Under the pieces are notes generated by a model. That model did not search any database, was not told the DNA's origin, and saw nothing but the letters and a program-made list of their open reading frames with translations. This document shows positions 53,107-61,745 of a stretch of DNA of 64,000 bases, piece after piece (the stretch's first letter is position 1; each line of letters starts with the position of its first letter). Source of the stretch: Cellulophaga sp. HaHa_2_95 (GTDB lineage: Bacteria; Bacteroidota; Bacteroidia; Flavobacteriales; Flavobacteriaceae); NCBI RefSeq assembly GCF_019278565.1, contig NZ_CP058988.1, positions 3,534,001-3,598,000 of the forward strand, in the 5' to 3' direction. A program made the translations under genes and the position numbers.

Positions 53107-53892
53107 ATGAATTTAAAATATACTTTAGGAGCCATCATCACTATTCCATTATTACCACTTTTATATTTTCAAGGCAAAAAAATTAAAAAAAGTGTTCCAC
53201 GGTTACCCGAGGCAAAAAAACCCAAAGGAATTTCAACAACCACTTCAGAAAAAACGTTTCATTTACTCACTATCGGAGAAAGTACCATTGCAGGTGTGGG
53301 TGTAGTTACCCATCAGGAAGGTTTTACCGGTAGTTTAGCTAATGAGCTAGCTAGCAAATTACATAGGAATATAAATTGGACTGTATTTTCTAAAAGCGGC
53401 TATACTGCAAAAAAGGTAGACAAGAAATTAATTGATAAAATTCCTGAACAACCTATAGATTTAATAGTTATTGGACTCGGTGGTAATGATGCTTTTGAAC
53501 TCAATGGTCCAAAAAAATGGAATAATGATGTCCGTAATCTTATTACAAGTCTTAAAGCAAGATTCAAAGACGTTCCAATTGTATTTACTAACATGCCTCC
53601 CATTAAAGAGTTTCCTGCCTTTACTGGCTTAATAAAATTTACTATCGGTAATCTTGTAACGATATTGGGAGATGAATTAGAAAAAGTGGTTAAAGATTTT
53701 GATAACGTATATCATTATACCCGACCAGTTAGTTCTATAGATCTTATAAAACGTTATGACCTCAAAATTAGCAAGTCAGATTTTTTCAGTGATGGCGTAC
53801 ACCCTTCTAAAATTACCTATCAAATTTGGGCTAAAGATATTTCAAATTTCATTCTACAATCTCCAGAAATAAAAAAAGCAATTGGCTTTTAA
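53107..53892 (+). CDS. SGNH/GDSL-type hydrolase
   Basis: The 261-residue protein has an N-terminal hydrophobic helix (residues 5-22) and an SGNH core. Block I is LLTIGESTIAGVGV (Ser nucleophile in GES instead of GDS), block III is GLGGNDAFE, and block V is SDGVHPS with the Asp-His pair. It is probably membrane-anchored or periplasmic and hydrolyses an ester, for example an acetylated sugar or lipid; the substrate is unknown. Confidence 0.85.
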   Translation: MNLKYTLGAIITIPLLPLLYFQGKKIKKSVPRLPEAKKPKGISTTTSEKTFHLLTIGESTIAGVGVVTHQEGFTGSLANELASKLHRNINWTVFSKSGYTAKKVDKKLIDKIPEQPIDLIVIGLGGNDAFELNGPKKWNNDVRNLITSLKARFKDVPIVFTNMPPIKEFPAFTGLIKFTIGNLVTILGDELEKVVKDFDNVYHYTRPVSSIDLIKRYDLKISKSDFFSDGVHPSKITYQIWAKDISNFILQSPEIKKAIGF

Positions 53893-54057
53893 TTTTTTAA
53901 ACGCTTACACCGTTGATTCCTCTGGCATAATTTTTAATTTTACAGAAAGTCCGCGCTTTATGGAGAAAATAACTAGTATTTTTAATTTTCAGGATTTAAA
54001 AATATCCTACAACTAGAATAGTTAACTACCCTAACAATTTGTAGCACCAAAAAACAA

Positions 54058-54417
54058 ATGAACATACAAGAAGAATTAAACGGCGTTCAAGACTATTTTT
54101 CACCGAGAATCGTTACCGCAGTGAATGATCAATATGTGAAAGTAGCTAAAATTAAAGGAGAAGATATTCCTTGGCACCAACATGAAAATGAAGACGAACT
54201 GTTTTTTATCATTTCTGGTGAACTTTTAATGGAAGTTGAGAATGAACCCAACAAAATTATGAAAACGGGAGATTTATTTGTGGTCCCTAAAGGAATTAAC
54301 CACAGGGTTTCGTCTAAAGAAGAATGTGCCATCATGCTCATAGAAACAAAAACTACCAAACATACGGGTGCTATAGAAACGAACATTACTAAATCAATCA
54401 AAGAACAATCCTATTAA
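54058..54417 (+). CDS. Cupin-domain protein
   Basis: The 119-residue protein is a single cupin barrel with HQHENEDELFFIISGELLME (metal ligands His, His, Glu) and a C-terminal motif GDLFVVPKGINHR. Function unknown; single-domain cupins include isomerases and sensors. It lies 63 bp before the ion-channel gene. Confidence 0.9.
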   Translation: MNIQEELNGVQDYFSPRIVTAVNDQYVKVAKIKGEDIPWHQHENEDELFFIISGELLMEVENEPNKIMKTGDLFVVPKGINHRVSSKEECAIMLIETKTTKHTGAIETNITKSIKEQSY

Positions 54418-54480
54418 AGCAGCCTTTCAAGATAGATACTGCTTAAAAATTAAATAAATCAACCACCAACACCCTTTACA

Positions 54481-55278
54481 TTGAAAAAGAAAGTTCACTA
54501 TTTTATCAACAACAATCCTATATTCTTAAAATTTATTTACGGACTCATTATCCTTAATATTTTAGCCATAATATTAGCCTCTTATAAAGAAATCCGATTC
54601 AATTACAGTCAGGTTTTAGAAAATTTCGAATTGTTTTCTGTCGTAATTTTTTCTTTAGAATATATTATAAGACTTTGGACTGCAGATTTAGAATATAAAA
54701 AGGGAGGCGCTTTTTCAAAAAGAATAAAATTTGCAACCTCTGCCTATGGTATCATTGATATCCTAGCGATACTTCCCTTCTACTTGCCTTTATTCTTCCC
54801 TTTTGATTTAAAAGTCTTAAGAATACTCCGACTCTTTAGATTACTTAGAATTTTTAAATTAGGTAGGCTTTCAAAATCCATGAAAACAATTACCAATGTT
54901 CTAAAAGAAACGAAGTCTGAATTATCTATCACTGTATTTGTAGCGTTTGTACTGCTTATTCTATCCTCTACCCTTATGTATTATTTTGAGAACGAAGCCC
55001 AGCCAGAGAAATTTGAAAATATAGGACAAGCATTATGGTGGTCTGTAGCCACACTTACTACCGTTGGTTACGGTGATGTGTACCCTGTAACTGGCGTGGG
55101 AAAAATATTAAGTGCAATTATTGCGTTAATAGGAATAGGCTTTATTGCTTTACCCACAGGTATCATAAGTTCAGCTTTTATAGATAAGGTACAAACGGAT
55201 AAACAAAAAAAAATAGACAATATGCATATTTGCGAATGCCCAAAGTGCGGAGCCAAGCATGAAAAAAATGTTATTTAA
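54481..55278 (+). CDS. Voltage-gated K+ channel-like ion transporter
   Basis: The 265-residue protein has six membrane helices. Helix S4 contains LRILRLFRLLRIFKLGRL, with Arg every third residue as in voltage sensors, and the pore has the selectivity filter TTVGYGDVYP. The C-terminus ends with ICECPKCGAKH, a short Cys-rich tail that could bind metal. The start is TTG at 54481. It is a Kv-type channel; the physiological role in Bacteroidota is unknown. Confidence 0.9.
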   Translation: MKKKVHYFINNNPIFLKFIYGLIILNILAIILASYKEIRFNYSQVLENFELFSVVIFSLEYIIRLWTADLEYKKGGAFSKRIKFATSAYGIIDILAILPFYLPLFFPFDLKVLRILRLFRLLRIFKLGRLSKSMKTITNVLKETKSELSITVFVAFVLLILSSTLMYYFENEAQPEKFENIGQALWWSVATLTTVGYGDVYPVTGVGKILSAIIALIGIGFIALPTGIISSAFIDKVQTDKQKKIDNMHICECPKCGAKHEKNVI

Positions 55279-55328
55279 AAGAGTTACAACAACTAATATG
55301 GACGTCGTAAACTTAAATATAAAAATAT

Positions 55329-55739
55329 ATGGATCAAATTGAATTTCCTGTTATTAGAATCAACAGTAAAACCTGGTCTGACCCAGAAGAAGCTATTCCG
55401 CTTGAGACCCACTATATTTACACTCCAAAAACAACCATTTTTAATCAGTTTTATCTAAATAAAGAAGTTGCCGATTGTAAGGGTACCATCTATAAAATCA
55501 TAGACAGGAAGCAACCTGATAATTTTTGGCGTGTTATTTTTAGTTTTATTCCGGGAGTTTATAAAGCTGAATTAGTCTTTCAAAGTATTTCTAAAACAAT
55601 AACACTACCTGCCTTGAAGGAGGATTTGATTATGGGTATAAAACGCTTTGAAACTGAAGACACCAAAAATATCACCAAAGATTGGATTGCAGAAACAGAA
55701 AGCGCAAACAGCATCAGAGAAATGCTTGCAGGAGCATAA
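55329..55739 (+). CDS. Hypothetical soluble protein, 136 residues
   Basis: The 136-residue protein has no signal peptide or membrane helix, only scattered strands and helices (for example NFWRVIFSFIPGVYKAELVF). I do not recognise a family. It follows the channel gene by 50 bp and could be co-transcribed. The next 224 bp hold no convincing gene; a short TTG-initiated frame near 55841-55945 is the only open sequence there. Confidence 0.6.
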   Translation: MDQIEFPVIRINSKTWSDPEEAIPLETHYIYTPKTTIFNQFYLNKEVADCKGTIYKIIDRKQPDNFWRVIFSFIPGVYKAELVFQSISKTITLPALKEDLIMGIKRFETEDTKNITKDWIAETESANSIREMLAGA

Positions 55740-55963
55740 AAGAAAACTAAATACTGGTTTCAACATAAAATCAATAAGGGGTTTATATAATTGACGGTGA
55801 AAACCTCAACTATCAATTTCTAATGTAATACGAGAATATTTTGATTGAAGAAACGCTATTGTTGATTACCTTATTAGATGAAAAGTCTAAAACCTATTCT
55901 ATAGAAAGAGTACAATTAAAAAATACACTACAACAGTACAGCTAATCTCTAAAATAAATTCTC

Positions 55964-56776
55964 TTGAACGAAATTGAAAAACCAAAAGATCGCGGACACT
56001 TAAGACAAGTTTTAGGGAAGGAATACTTTATTCTCAAACGGAGGTACCATTGGTTATTTACAAATCGCACCTATGCAAAAACGACTAACAATGAAGGTCA
56101 TGAGCATTCTGTTTTTTACCACAAATCTCTCGTATTAAGACCTTTAAAAGACGTAGATATGTATCTTCAAGAGAATAAGAGAACGAACCTTAGCATAGCC
56201 ATTAAACATTTGCATGAAATAGAAATAAAACCGAATGAACATTTCTCATTATGGAAACTTGTGGGGCGTCCTACAAAAAGGAAAGGCTATTTAGAAGGGC
56301 TGGTATTAAAAAGTGGCGCTATTGATCGAGATATTGGAGGTGGACTCTGCCAATTGGGCAATCTTCTCTTTTGGATATTTGCTCATAGTCCTTTAACCAT
56401 TACGGAACGATACCGCCATGGATTTGATGTTTTCCCTGATGTAAATAGGAAGGTTCCTTTTGGTGCAGGAGCTACGCTATCCTATAATTATATAGATTTA
56501 CAGGTAAAGAATGAAACTAAACATAGTTTTGTAATTAAATTATGGTTAGATAAAACACACTTAAACGGAGAGCTATTTTCCAATACTAAAATTAAAGAAT
56601 CTTATAAAGTCGTAGAGCGTAATCATCAAATAAAACAACAATCTTGGGGTGGTTATTCTAGACACAACCAAATAGTGAAGATAACCAATACAGGAGAAAC
56701 TGAAACAGAGGCAATGATTGTAGAAAATCATGCTATTATGATGTACAATCCGTTTCTACAAAACAAAGAAGAGTAG
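55964..56776 (+). CDS. VanW-family protein
   Basis: The 270-residue protein starts at TTG 55964. It has the VanW core: NLSIAIKHLHEIEIKPNEHF, FSLWKLVGRPTKRKGYLEG, IDRDIGGGLCQLGNLLFWIF and RYRHGFDVFPDVNRKVPFG. VanW is an accessory protein in some vancomycin-resistance clusters but occurs widely in bacteria without that link, and no other van genes are here. Function unknown. Confidence 0.88.
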   Translation: MNEIEKPKDRGHLRQVLGKEYFILKRRYHWLFTNRTYAKTTNNEGHEHSVFYHKSLVLRPLKDVDMYLQENKRTNLSIAIKHLHEIEIKPNEHFSLWKLVGRPTKRKGYLEGLVLKSGAIDRDIGGGLCQLGNLLFWIFAHSPLTITERYRHGFDVFPDVNRKVPFGAGATLSYNYIDLQVKNETKHSFVIKLWLDKTHLNGELFSNTKIKESYKVVERNHQIKQQSWGGYSRHNQIVKITNTGETETEAMIVENHAIMMYNPFLQNKEE

Positions 56777-56851
56777 CGCTGACATACCATTAAAATCAAT
56801 ACCACCCTACATAATTACACTACACTAAGAGAAATTGAAATCAGTAACGCC

Positions 56852-57244
56852 TTATTCTAAATCGCTCTTTGCTTGCGTCACGTTTTGAAAAGAAGGAAAA
56901 GTTTCTGTAATACTCCCTACCCCCTTTTTGTTAACTTTAAAAATAACGTCTTTAGATGTGGTAAATAATAATACCGATAAAAAAGGATTTTTAATATGTG
57001 GTTTTACAACCTCTAAAGCTTCTTCCAAGCTCAGCTCTTGCTCTTGATCTTCTGTGTCTCTAGACCGGTATCTAAACTTAAGCAATACTTTAAAACCCTT
57101 ATCAGAATAGACTGGTCTTAAAAATATATTTTTTAATTCGGGCTTACCAATGGTCTTTGCCATAGTTAACTTAGCAAAGCGGCCTTCTTGAATACTATTT
57201 TTTACTTGTTCCCAGAAAAGAACAAACACTTCTTGATATGGCAT
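56852..57244 (-). CDS. Hypothetical 130-residue protein
   Basis: This soluble 130-residue protein contains EGRFAKLTMAKTIGKPELKN followed by VLLKFRYRSRDTEDQEQELSL and NPFLSVLLFTT. From memory this pattern resembles an N-terminal domain found before some class I methyltransferase domains, here present alone, but that is weak. It has a likely promoter with an overlapping palindrome just upstream, so it may be regulated by a DNA-binding repressor. Confidence 0.6.
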   Translation of the reverse strand: MPYQEVFVLFWEQVKNSIQEGRFAKLTMAKTIGKPELKNIFLRPVYSDKGFKVLLKFRYRSRDTEDQEQELSLEEALEVVKPHIKNPFLSVLLFTTSKDVIFKVNKKGVGSITETFPSFQNVTQAKSDLE

Positions 57245-57639
57245 AAACTAAGGGTATTATTGAAAAATTTATTTAGGCTTCAAAAATACTACTATTAATT
57301 CAAATCAAAAATTTGAATTGACATCAAATACTCGTTCACTAGAAATAACAGGTCGAAACCTACATATGTAGCCCGCGCCTAAGTACACCTATAATTGTCT
57401 TTATTTTATTCCGAGAATTTTATTGAAAGTTCTTACTTCACATTGATAAAAACGAACTAACTTTTGTTTAAGAGTTTTTAAAAAATCATGCATGCTATTG
57501 AAGTTTAACTATTTACTATTGGACGCCAAATAAAAAAAATGTTACACTTTCTATATAAAAAACGCGCATTATATACATCAGAACAAAGCAACCTAATAAA
57601 TTTCTTAGTATTTTTAAAAAGCGTTAAAAATAGCATCTA
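57245..57639. other. 395-bp gene-free region
   Basis: No convincing reading frame is seen. The left end carries the promoter and palindrome of the minus-strand gene. The right half is A/T-rich upstream of the secreted-protein gene at 57640, with no exact TAnnTTTG element and no hairpin with a T tract. Confidence 0.6.
57281..57308 (-). promoter_or_regulatory. Predicted promoter with overlapping palindrome
   Basis: On the minus strand a TTG (57308-57306) is followed after 17 bp by TATTTTTG (57288-57281), an exact TAnnTTTG. Overlapping the -33 end is an inverted repeat, AATTCAAAT-5 nt-ATTTGAATT (57297-57319), that could be an operator. The start codon is 37 nt downstream. Confidence 0.5.
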
Positions 57640-58350
57640 ATGAAAAAAATACTACTTGTTTTGATTACGGTCTTATGTTTTACAGGCATAAAAGCCCAAA
57701 GTATTAAAGGTGCTTGGGAACGCTATTACACCAATGATAAAGGAGAGCAGATTAAAAGTGTGGTTATTTTTTCTGATGGCTACCAGGTATTAACCAATTA
57801 TAATGCTACAACTGGAGCTTTTATTGATTGTAATGGTGGTACCTGGCGTTTAGATAAGGAAACCATTACTGAGAAAGTTGAGTTTGATTCACAAAGACCA
57901 AAAAGAATAGGTACTGAAGTCAGTTTTAAAGTGGCAATAACCGATTCTACACTGACAAAACTAGAAGGTGCTATCCAATTTCATAAAATAGATGATGGCC
58001 GTCCTGGAGCTTTACAAGGAGCTTGGTTAATGTCTGGACGTATTAAAGATGGAGAGCAACAAACAAGAGACACTACACTTCCTAGAAAAACCATGAAAAT
58101 ATTATCCGGAACACGCTTTCAATGGATTGCCTATAATACCGAGACCAAGCAGTTTATGGGAACAGGTGGTGGCACCTATACAACACAGAATGGCGTTTAT
58201 ACAGAATCCATCGAATTCTTCTCTAAAGATAATTCCAGAGTTGGTGCTAGCCTAGATTTTGACTATCAGATCAAGGATGGCAATTGGCATCATTCTGGAA
58301 AATCTAGCAAAGGAAACCCCATTTACGAGATTTGGAGTTTACGTAAGTAA
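57640..58350 (+). CDS. Exported two-repeat protein
   Basis: The 236-residue protein has a signal peptide (residues 1-19, ending GIKAQ). The mature part is a duplication: residues ~24-110 (GAWERYYTNDKGEQ...GGTWRLDKETITEKVEFDSQ) and ~125-232 (GAWLMSGRIKDGEQ...GGTYTTQNGVYTESIEFFSK) share the same pattern. The lipocalin-like alternation suggests a small-ligand-binding barrel, but no family is certain. Monocistronic. Confidence 0.75.
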   Translation: MKKILLVLITVLCFTGIKAQSIKGAWERYYTNDKGEQIKSVVIFSDGYQVLTNYNATTGAFIDCNGGTWRLDKETITEKVEFDSQRPKRIGTEVSFKVAITDSTLTKLEGAIQFHKIDDGRPGALQGAWLMSGRIKDGEQQTRDTTLPRKTMKILSGTRFQWIAYNTETKQFMGTGGGTYTTQNGVYTESIEFFSKDNSRVGASLDFDYQIKDGNWHHSGKSSKGNPIYEIWSLRK

Positions 58351-58622
58351 TAGGACCAATCCCTAATTAGTATGGCTTTGGAGTAAAGATGAAGGTCAAA
58401 AATAAACACCCCTAGAGAGCCCAACTAACCATCTACATCTGAACAGAAATTATGACTTCACAAATTTAAAACTAGCCTACCTCAAGTCGTGCATATGTTC
58501 CACCTAAGAAGTATATTTTGAAACCAAAATAACTTATACACTAAAAAATACTGATTACAAGAACCACATACTATCTAATTAGCTCCTACGTTGAATATAT
58601 AAACCACACTAAAAATTATAAT

Positions 58623-59660
58623 ATGGATATTTTCAATTCAAACAGAAAATTAGAAGAATTAGTAATGTTCGGAATTGATTGGGGTATATTTCTTCGTCAT
58701 GATATGGAAGGCCAAATTGCTCCTTTCATGTATTTAAAAAATGGAGATGAAGAGTATGTAAGGATGCTGATGACTGATGGTGATCCTTTAGAATATGCAA
58801 AAAAAGTTTTAGCCCAAGAAGAAAAACCTTTTCAACAATTTATTGTTGGGTACGAAGGATATCTGAGTGATGATACTAAGGAAAGGGTAGATACAATTAT
58901 CGTACATGGTTTTGATGTAACTCAAGAAAAAGGAGTTTCACTTGGTCAGATGTTTTCACCTAAAGAAAATGGTGCTTTTAAGAAAATTGATAAAGTAACC
59001 TTCCTTGGAAATCCGGATGTAATCATACCCTTACAACCAAATTTAAATCCTGATTATTCCGTTGAGGAAATAGGATTTAATGCAATAGCCTTAGGTGATA
59101 ATGAAACAGGCCTAACTAAGTATGTTGCTATACTTACACATGACAGTCCTACCATAATTGCTAATACCTGCAAGCAATTTCTAAGAGGTAAATTTTCTTC
59201 CGAAAAGGCGCATGAATTAAGTGGTGATTTTGAAATTAAAATTACGGATAATTGCATAAAAAACACAGAACTGCTAAGCTTCTTAGTTACAAACGCTATT
59301 AATGAAGTACTTACTATGGATACTATTACAAGTTGGGGTGACAAGTATAAGAGAAAAGTATCTATTTCAGCTACTTATAATAATGAAAGTATATATGAAG
59401 TAGCAATCAATGATAAGCCTTTAGTTAATGTTTCCAAAAAGCAAGAAATTGATATATCTAAACTAACGACAACAGAATTGGATCAAAAATTTATGGAGAT
59501 TATAAACATACCTAATGCTAGGACAAACATAGAAGCGTTAACTAAAATGTCTGAACTCTTAAAGGAATATGAAAAAAGAGGTATTTCTACCCCTGATAAA
59601 CGAAATTCTGTAAAATCAGGGAACATTGTAGAAAAAAAATGGTGGCAATTTTGGAAATAA
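58623..59660 (+). CDS. Large hypothetical protein, 345 residues
   Basis: The 345-residue protein has no signal peptide or membrane helix. It contains QQFIVGYEGYLSDDTKERVD and ends KKWWQFWK, a basic-aromatic tail often found at protein termini. No family is recognised. It and the following DUF4272 gene are 62 bp apart and may be co-transcribed. The 272 bp before it hold no gene and no clear promoter. Confidence 0.6.
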   Translation: MDIFNSNRKLEELVMFGIDWGIFLRHDMEGQIAPFMYLKNGDEEYVRMLMTDGDPLEYAKKVLAQEEKPFQQFIVGYEGYLSDDTKERVDTIIVHGFDVTQEKGVSLGQMFSPKENGAFKKIDKVTFLGNPDVIIPLQPNLNPDYSVEEIGFNAIALGDNETGLTKYVAILTHDSPTIIANTCKQFLRGKFSSEKAHELSGDFEIKITDNCIKNTELLSFLVTNAINEVLTMDTITSWGDKYKRKVSISATYNNESIYEVAINDKPLVNVSKKQEIDISKLTTTELDQKFMEIINIPNARTNIEALTKMSELLKEYEKRGISTPDKRNSVKSGNIVEKKWWQFWK

Positions 59661-59722
59661 GTTTTACGTAGTACCAACCTTAACACATTTGAAATTTAAA
59701 GCTAATAAAACCTATTTTTTAC

Positions 59723-60934
59723 ATGGAAAACTGTACTCTTTACAGCCACAAACTAGAATTTAAAAACATTGTCCAATTACTTAAAAAGCACGTACCAAAG
59801 GCCCATATTGATATACAGGATCAGGAAGAAAACAAATCAATTGTAGCCACTCTCAAAGGTGGTTTTTTCAGCAAGCCTAAATCCTTAAAATTAAATTATC
59901 GTCAAAGAAAAAATCCTTCATATACGCTTGATAAAGTGGAGTGTGGCCTAACCCAAAACTTAGACGGTATGGTCAATTATATTCAGACATTTCCGGCTGA
60001 TAATGAAGCTATAAAAAACAAATTCTTACACAAAGTAAAAGCTGTAAATTCTGAGATTGCTTTTCTGGCAACGCCAGAAATAACCCATGAATTTGAAACC
60101 TTTCTACGAGAATTAGTCCTGGAGTTGGACGCATACATCTTTGCTCAACCCAACAAATTATTCACTAAATCAAGAGGCCAATATTTTGCAGATAAGCACC
60201 TAAACCTAATAATAGATAACACTGGTGCCTGCGAAATTCAAGAATTAGAAGTAAATGTTGATGCTAAATATCTCGATCCACCCGCAGAAAGCTATACTAA
60301 GGAACAAATAGAACGCAAAGAAAAATCAGAATCTTTTTTAGAACAGCATGGGATAAAAACGAACAAGAATTTGCCCTGCACTATTGATGTTACCACAATA
60401 AAAATAAGGACTAATAAAGAACTAATTGATAGAGCCTATGCCTTACTCGTTATTGCCGCTAAAGGCGAGGGTGTAGAACAAGAACATTTAATAAAAACTG
60501 TTAAAGCCAAACAAATTGATGGTTTTTCGCCCTATGAAACGTTTATATATGACACAGCAACCTTAAGCGATCAAGAAAGAGCGTATGCCACTTGGCGTTA
60601 TGAAAGTTTGTATGTAGTCTTATGGGCCTTAGGAATAACAGAAGAATTAAAATATCCAGACGAAATTTGTGACGTTAGTGCTATTGTAAGTGCCATTTTC
60701 CAACCTTCACGAGAAGATTTTGAAAAAATGGTTAAATTAAAAAGTCCCTTTGAAATTTTAGATGAACTAGATAAGACCTACCGCATGAATTGGGCTTGCG
60801 TAGATGCCAGAATCAGCGGGAACGAAGTTGCAGGAGGAATAAATTCTAGTGTAGTTTATGAACGGCATTATGCCTTAAATTGGCTTACACACCACCAAAA
60901 TCAAGATTGGGATGCTATTCAAACAAACACGTAA
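59723..60934 (+). CDS. DUF4272 domain protein
   Basis: The 403-residue protein has an N-terminal domain of unknown type (residues 1-190) and a DUF4272 domain (about 195-400) with RKEKSESFLEQHGI, YATWRYESLYVVLWALGIT, and a C-terminal VVYERHYALNWL followed by DWDAIQTNT. DUF4272 proteins occur widely, sometimes beside polymorphic-toxin genes, which suggests an immunity or regulatory role, but no toxin is visible here. Confidence 0.85.
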   Translation: MENCTLYSHKLEFKNIVQLLKKHVPKAHIDIQDQEENKSIVATLKGGFFSKPKSLKLNYRQRKNPSYTLDKVECGLTQNLDGMVNYIQTFPADNEAIKNKFLHKVKAVNSEIAFLATPEITHEFETFLRELVLELDAYIFAQPNKLFTKSRGQYFADKHLNLIIDNTGACEIQELEVNVDAKYLDPPAESYTKEQIERKEKSESFLEQHGIKTNKNLPCTIDVTTIKIRTNKELIDRAYALLVIAAKGEGVEQEHLIKTVKAKQIDGFSPYETFIYDTATLSDQERAYATWRYESLYVVLWALGITEELKYPDEICDVSAIVSAIFQPSREDFEKMVKLKSPFEILDELDKTYRMNWACVDARISGNEVAGGINSSVVYERHYALNWLTHHQNQDWDAIQTNT

Positions 60935-60987
60935 TTATTCGTATTAGACTACAACCCGATTTATTTAGCTCCGTAAACAATAACACC

Positions 60988-61719
60988 ATGAAAAAAATTT
61001 TACCCCTCCTTCTATGTATAGTTACCAGCATTATATCTGCACAATCAGAAGCTCATTTAGAAAAATTTAGCACATTAGAACCCGATTTATGGTTGGGTAT
61101 TTGGGATAGCGCTCATTCTAATCCCAAACTTAAAATAGATACCTTAAGCTATGATGATATTCCTAAAGCCTTAGATTTTAGAGGTACCGTTGTAGAAGCC
61201 TTGCAATGGAAAGATACCATAGGAGATAATATTTTAATACAAACCGTAACAGGCCATTTTAATTGGAAAGATTATGAGGATAACGGAACAGACTATATGG
61301 AACAAGATAAAGCGGAGCTCTACGCCTATTTATTTACCAAAAACAAAGGAGAATCTAGCTATCAGAGAAAATGGAAAATTTATGACTATACAGAATGTTT
61401 TGGGGTAGATTGGTATATAGGGTTTTTAGCAAAAGCTACCACTATTACAGATGTAGATGAGGACGGAATTTCTGAAATCAGCATACCCTATATAAGTGTT
61501 TGTCGTGGGGGAATGGACCCTAGTTCCTTGAAAATAATCATGTATGAGAACACTGAAAAATATGCATTAAGAGGTGCTACTATGATTATGTGTGGGTCAG
61601 AAAATGCTTATGGCGGAGATTTTACGATGAGTACTACGGTACAAAATAATGCCATCTTCAAAACTTTCTTAGCAGAGCGTTGGGATCGTACTAAATGTGA
61701 AAATAACATGCGATTTTAA
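60988..61719 (+). CDS. Exported hypothetical protein
   Basis: The start at 60988 (MKKILPLLLCIVTSIISAQS) gives a 243-residue protein with a clean signal peptide; a frame from 60880 would overlap the DUF4272 gene and lack a signal. The mature part has AELYAYLFTKNKGES and ITDVDEDGISEISIPYI, the second of which resembles an Asp-rich, calcium-binding-type loop (DVDEDGISE). No enzyme family is recognised. It begins 53 bp after the DUF4272 gene. Confidence 0.7.
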   Translation: MKKILPLLLCIVTSIISAQSEAHLEKFSTLEPDLWLGIWDSAHSNPKLKIDTLSYDDIPKALDFRGTVVEALQWKDTIGDNILIQTVTGHFNWKDYEDNGTDYMEQDKAELYAYLFTKNKGESSYQRKWKIYDYTECFGVDWYIGFLAKATTITDVDEDGISEISIPYISVCRGGMDPSSLKIIMYENTEKYALRGATMIMCGSENAYGGDFTMSTTVQNNAIFKTFLAERWDRTKCENNMRF

Positions 61720-61745
61720 TAGTCCTGCCCTATTCAAAAAACAAA

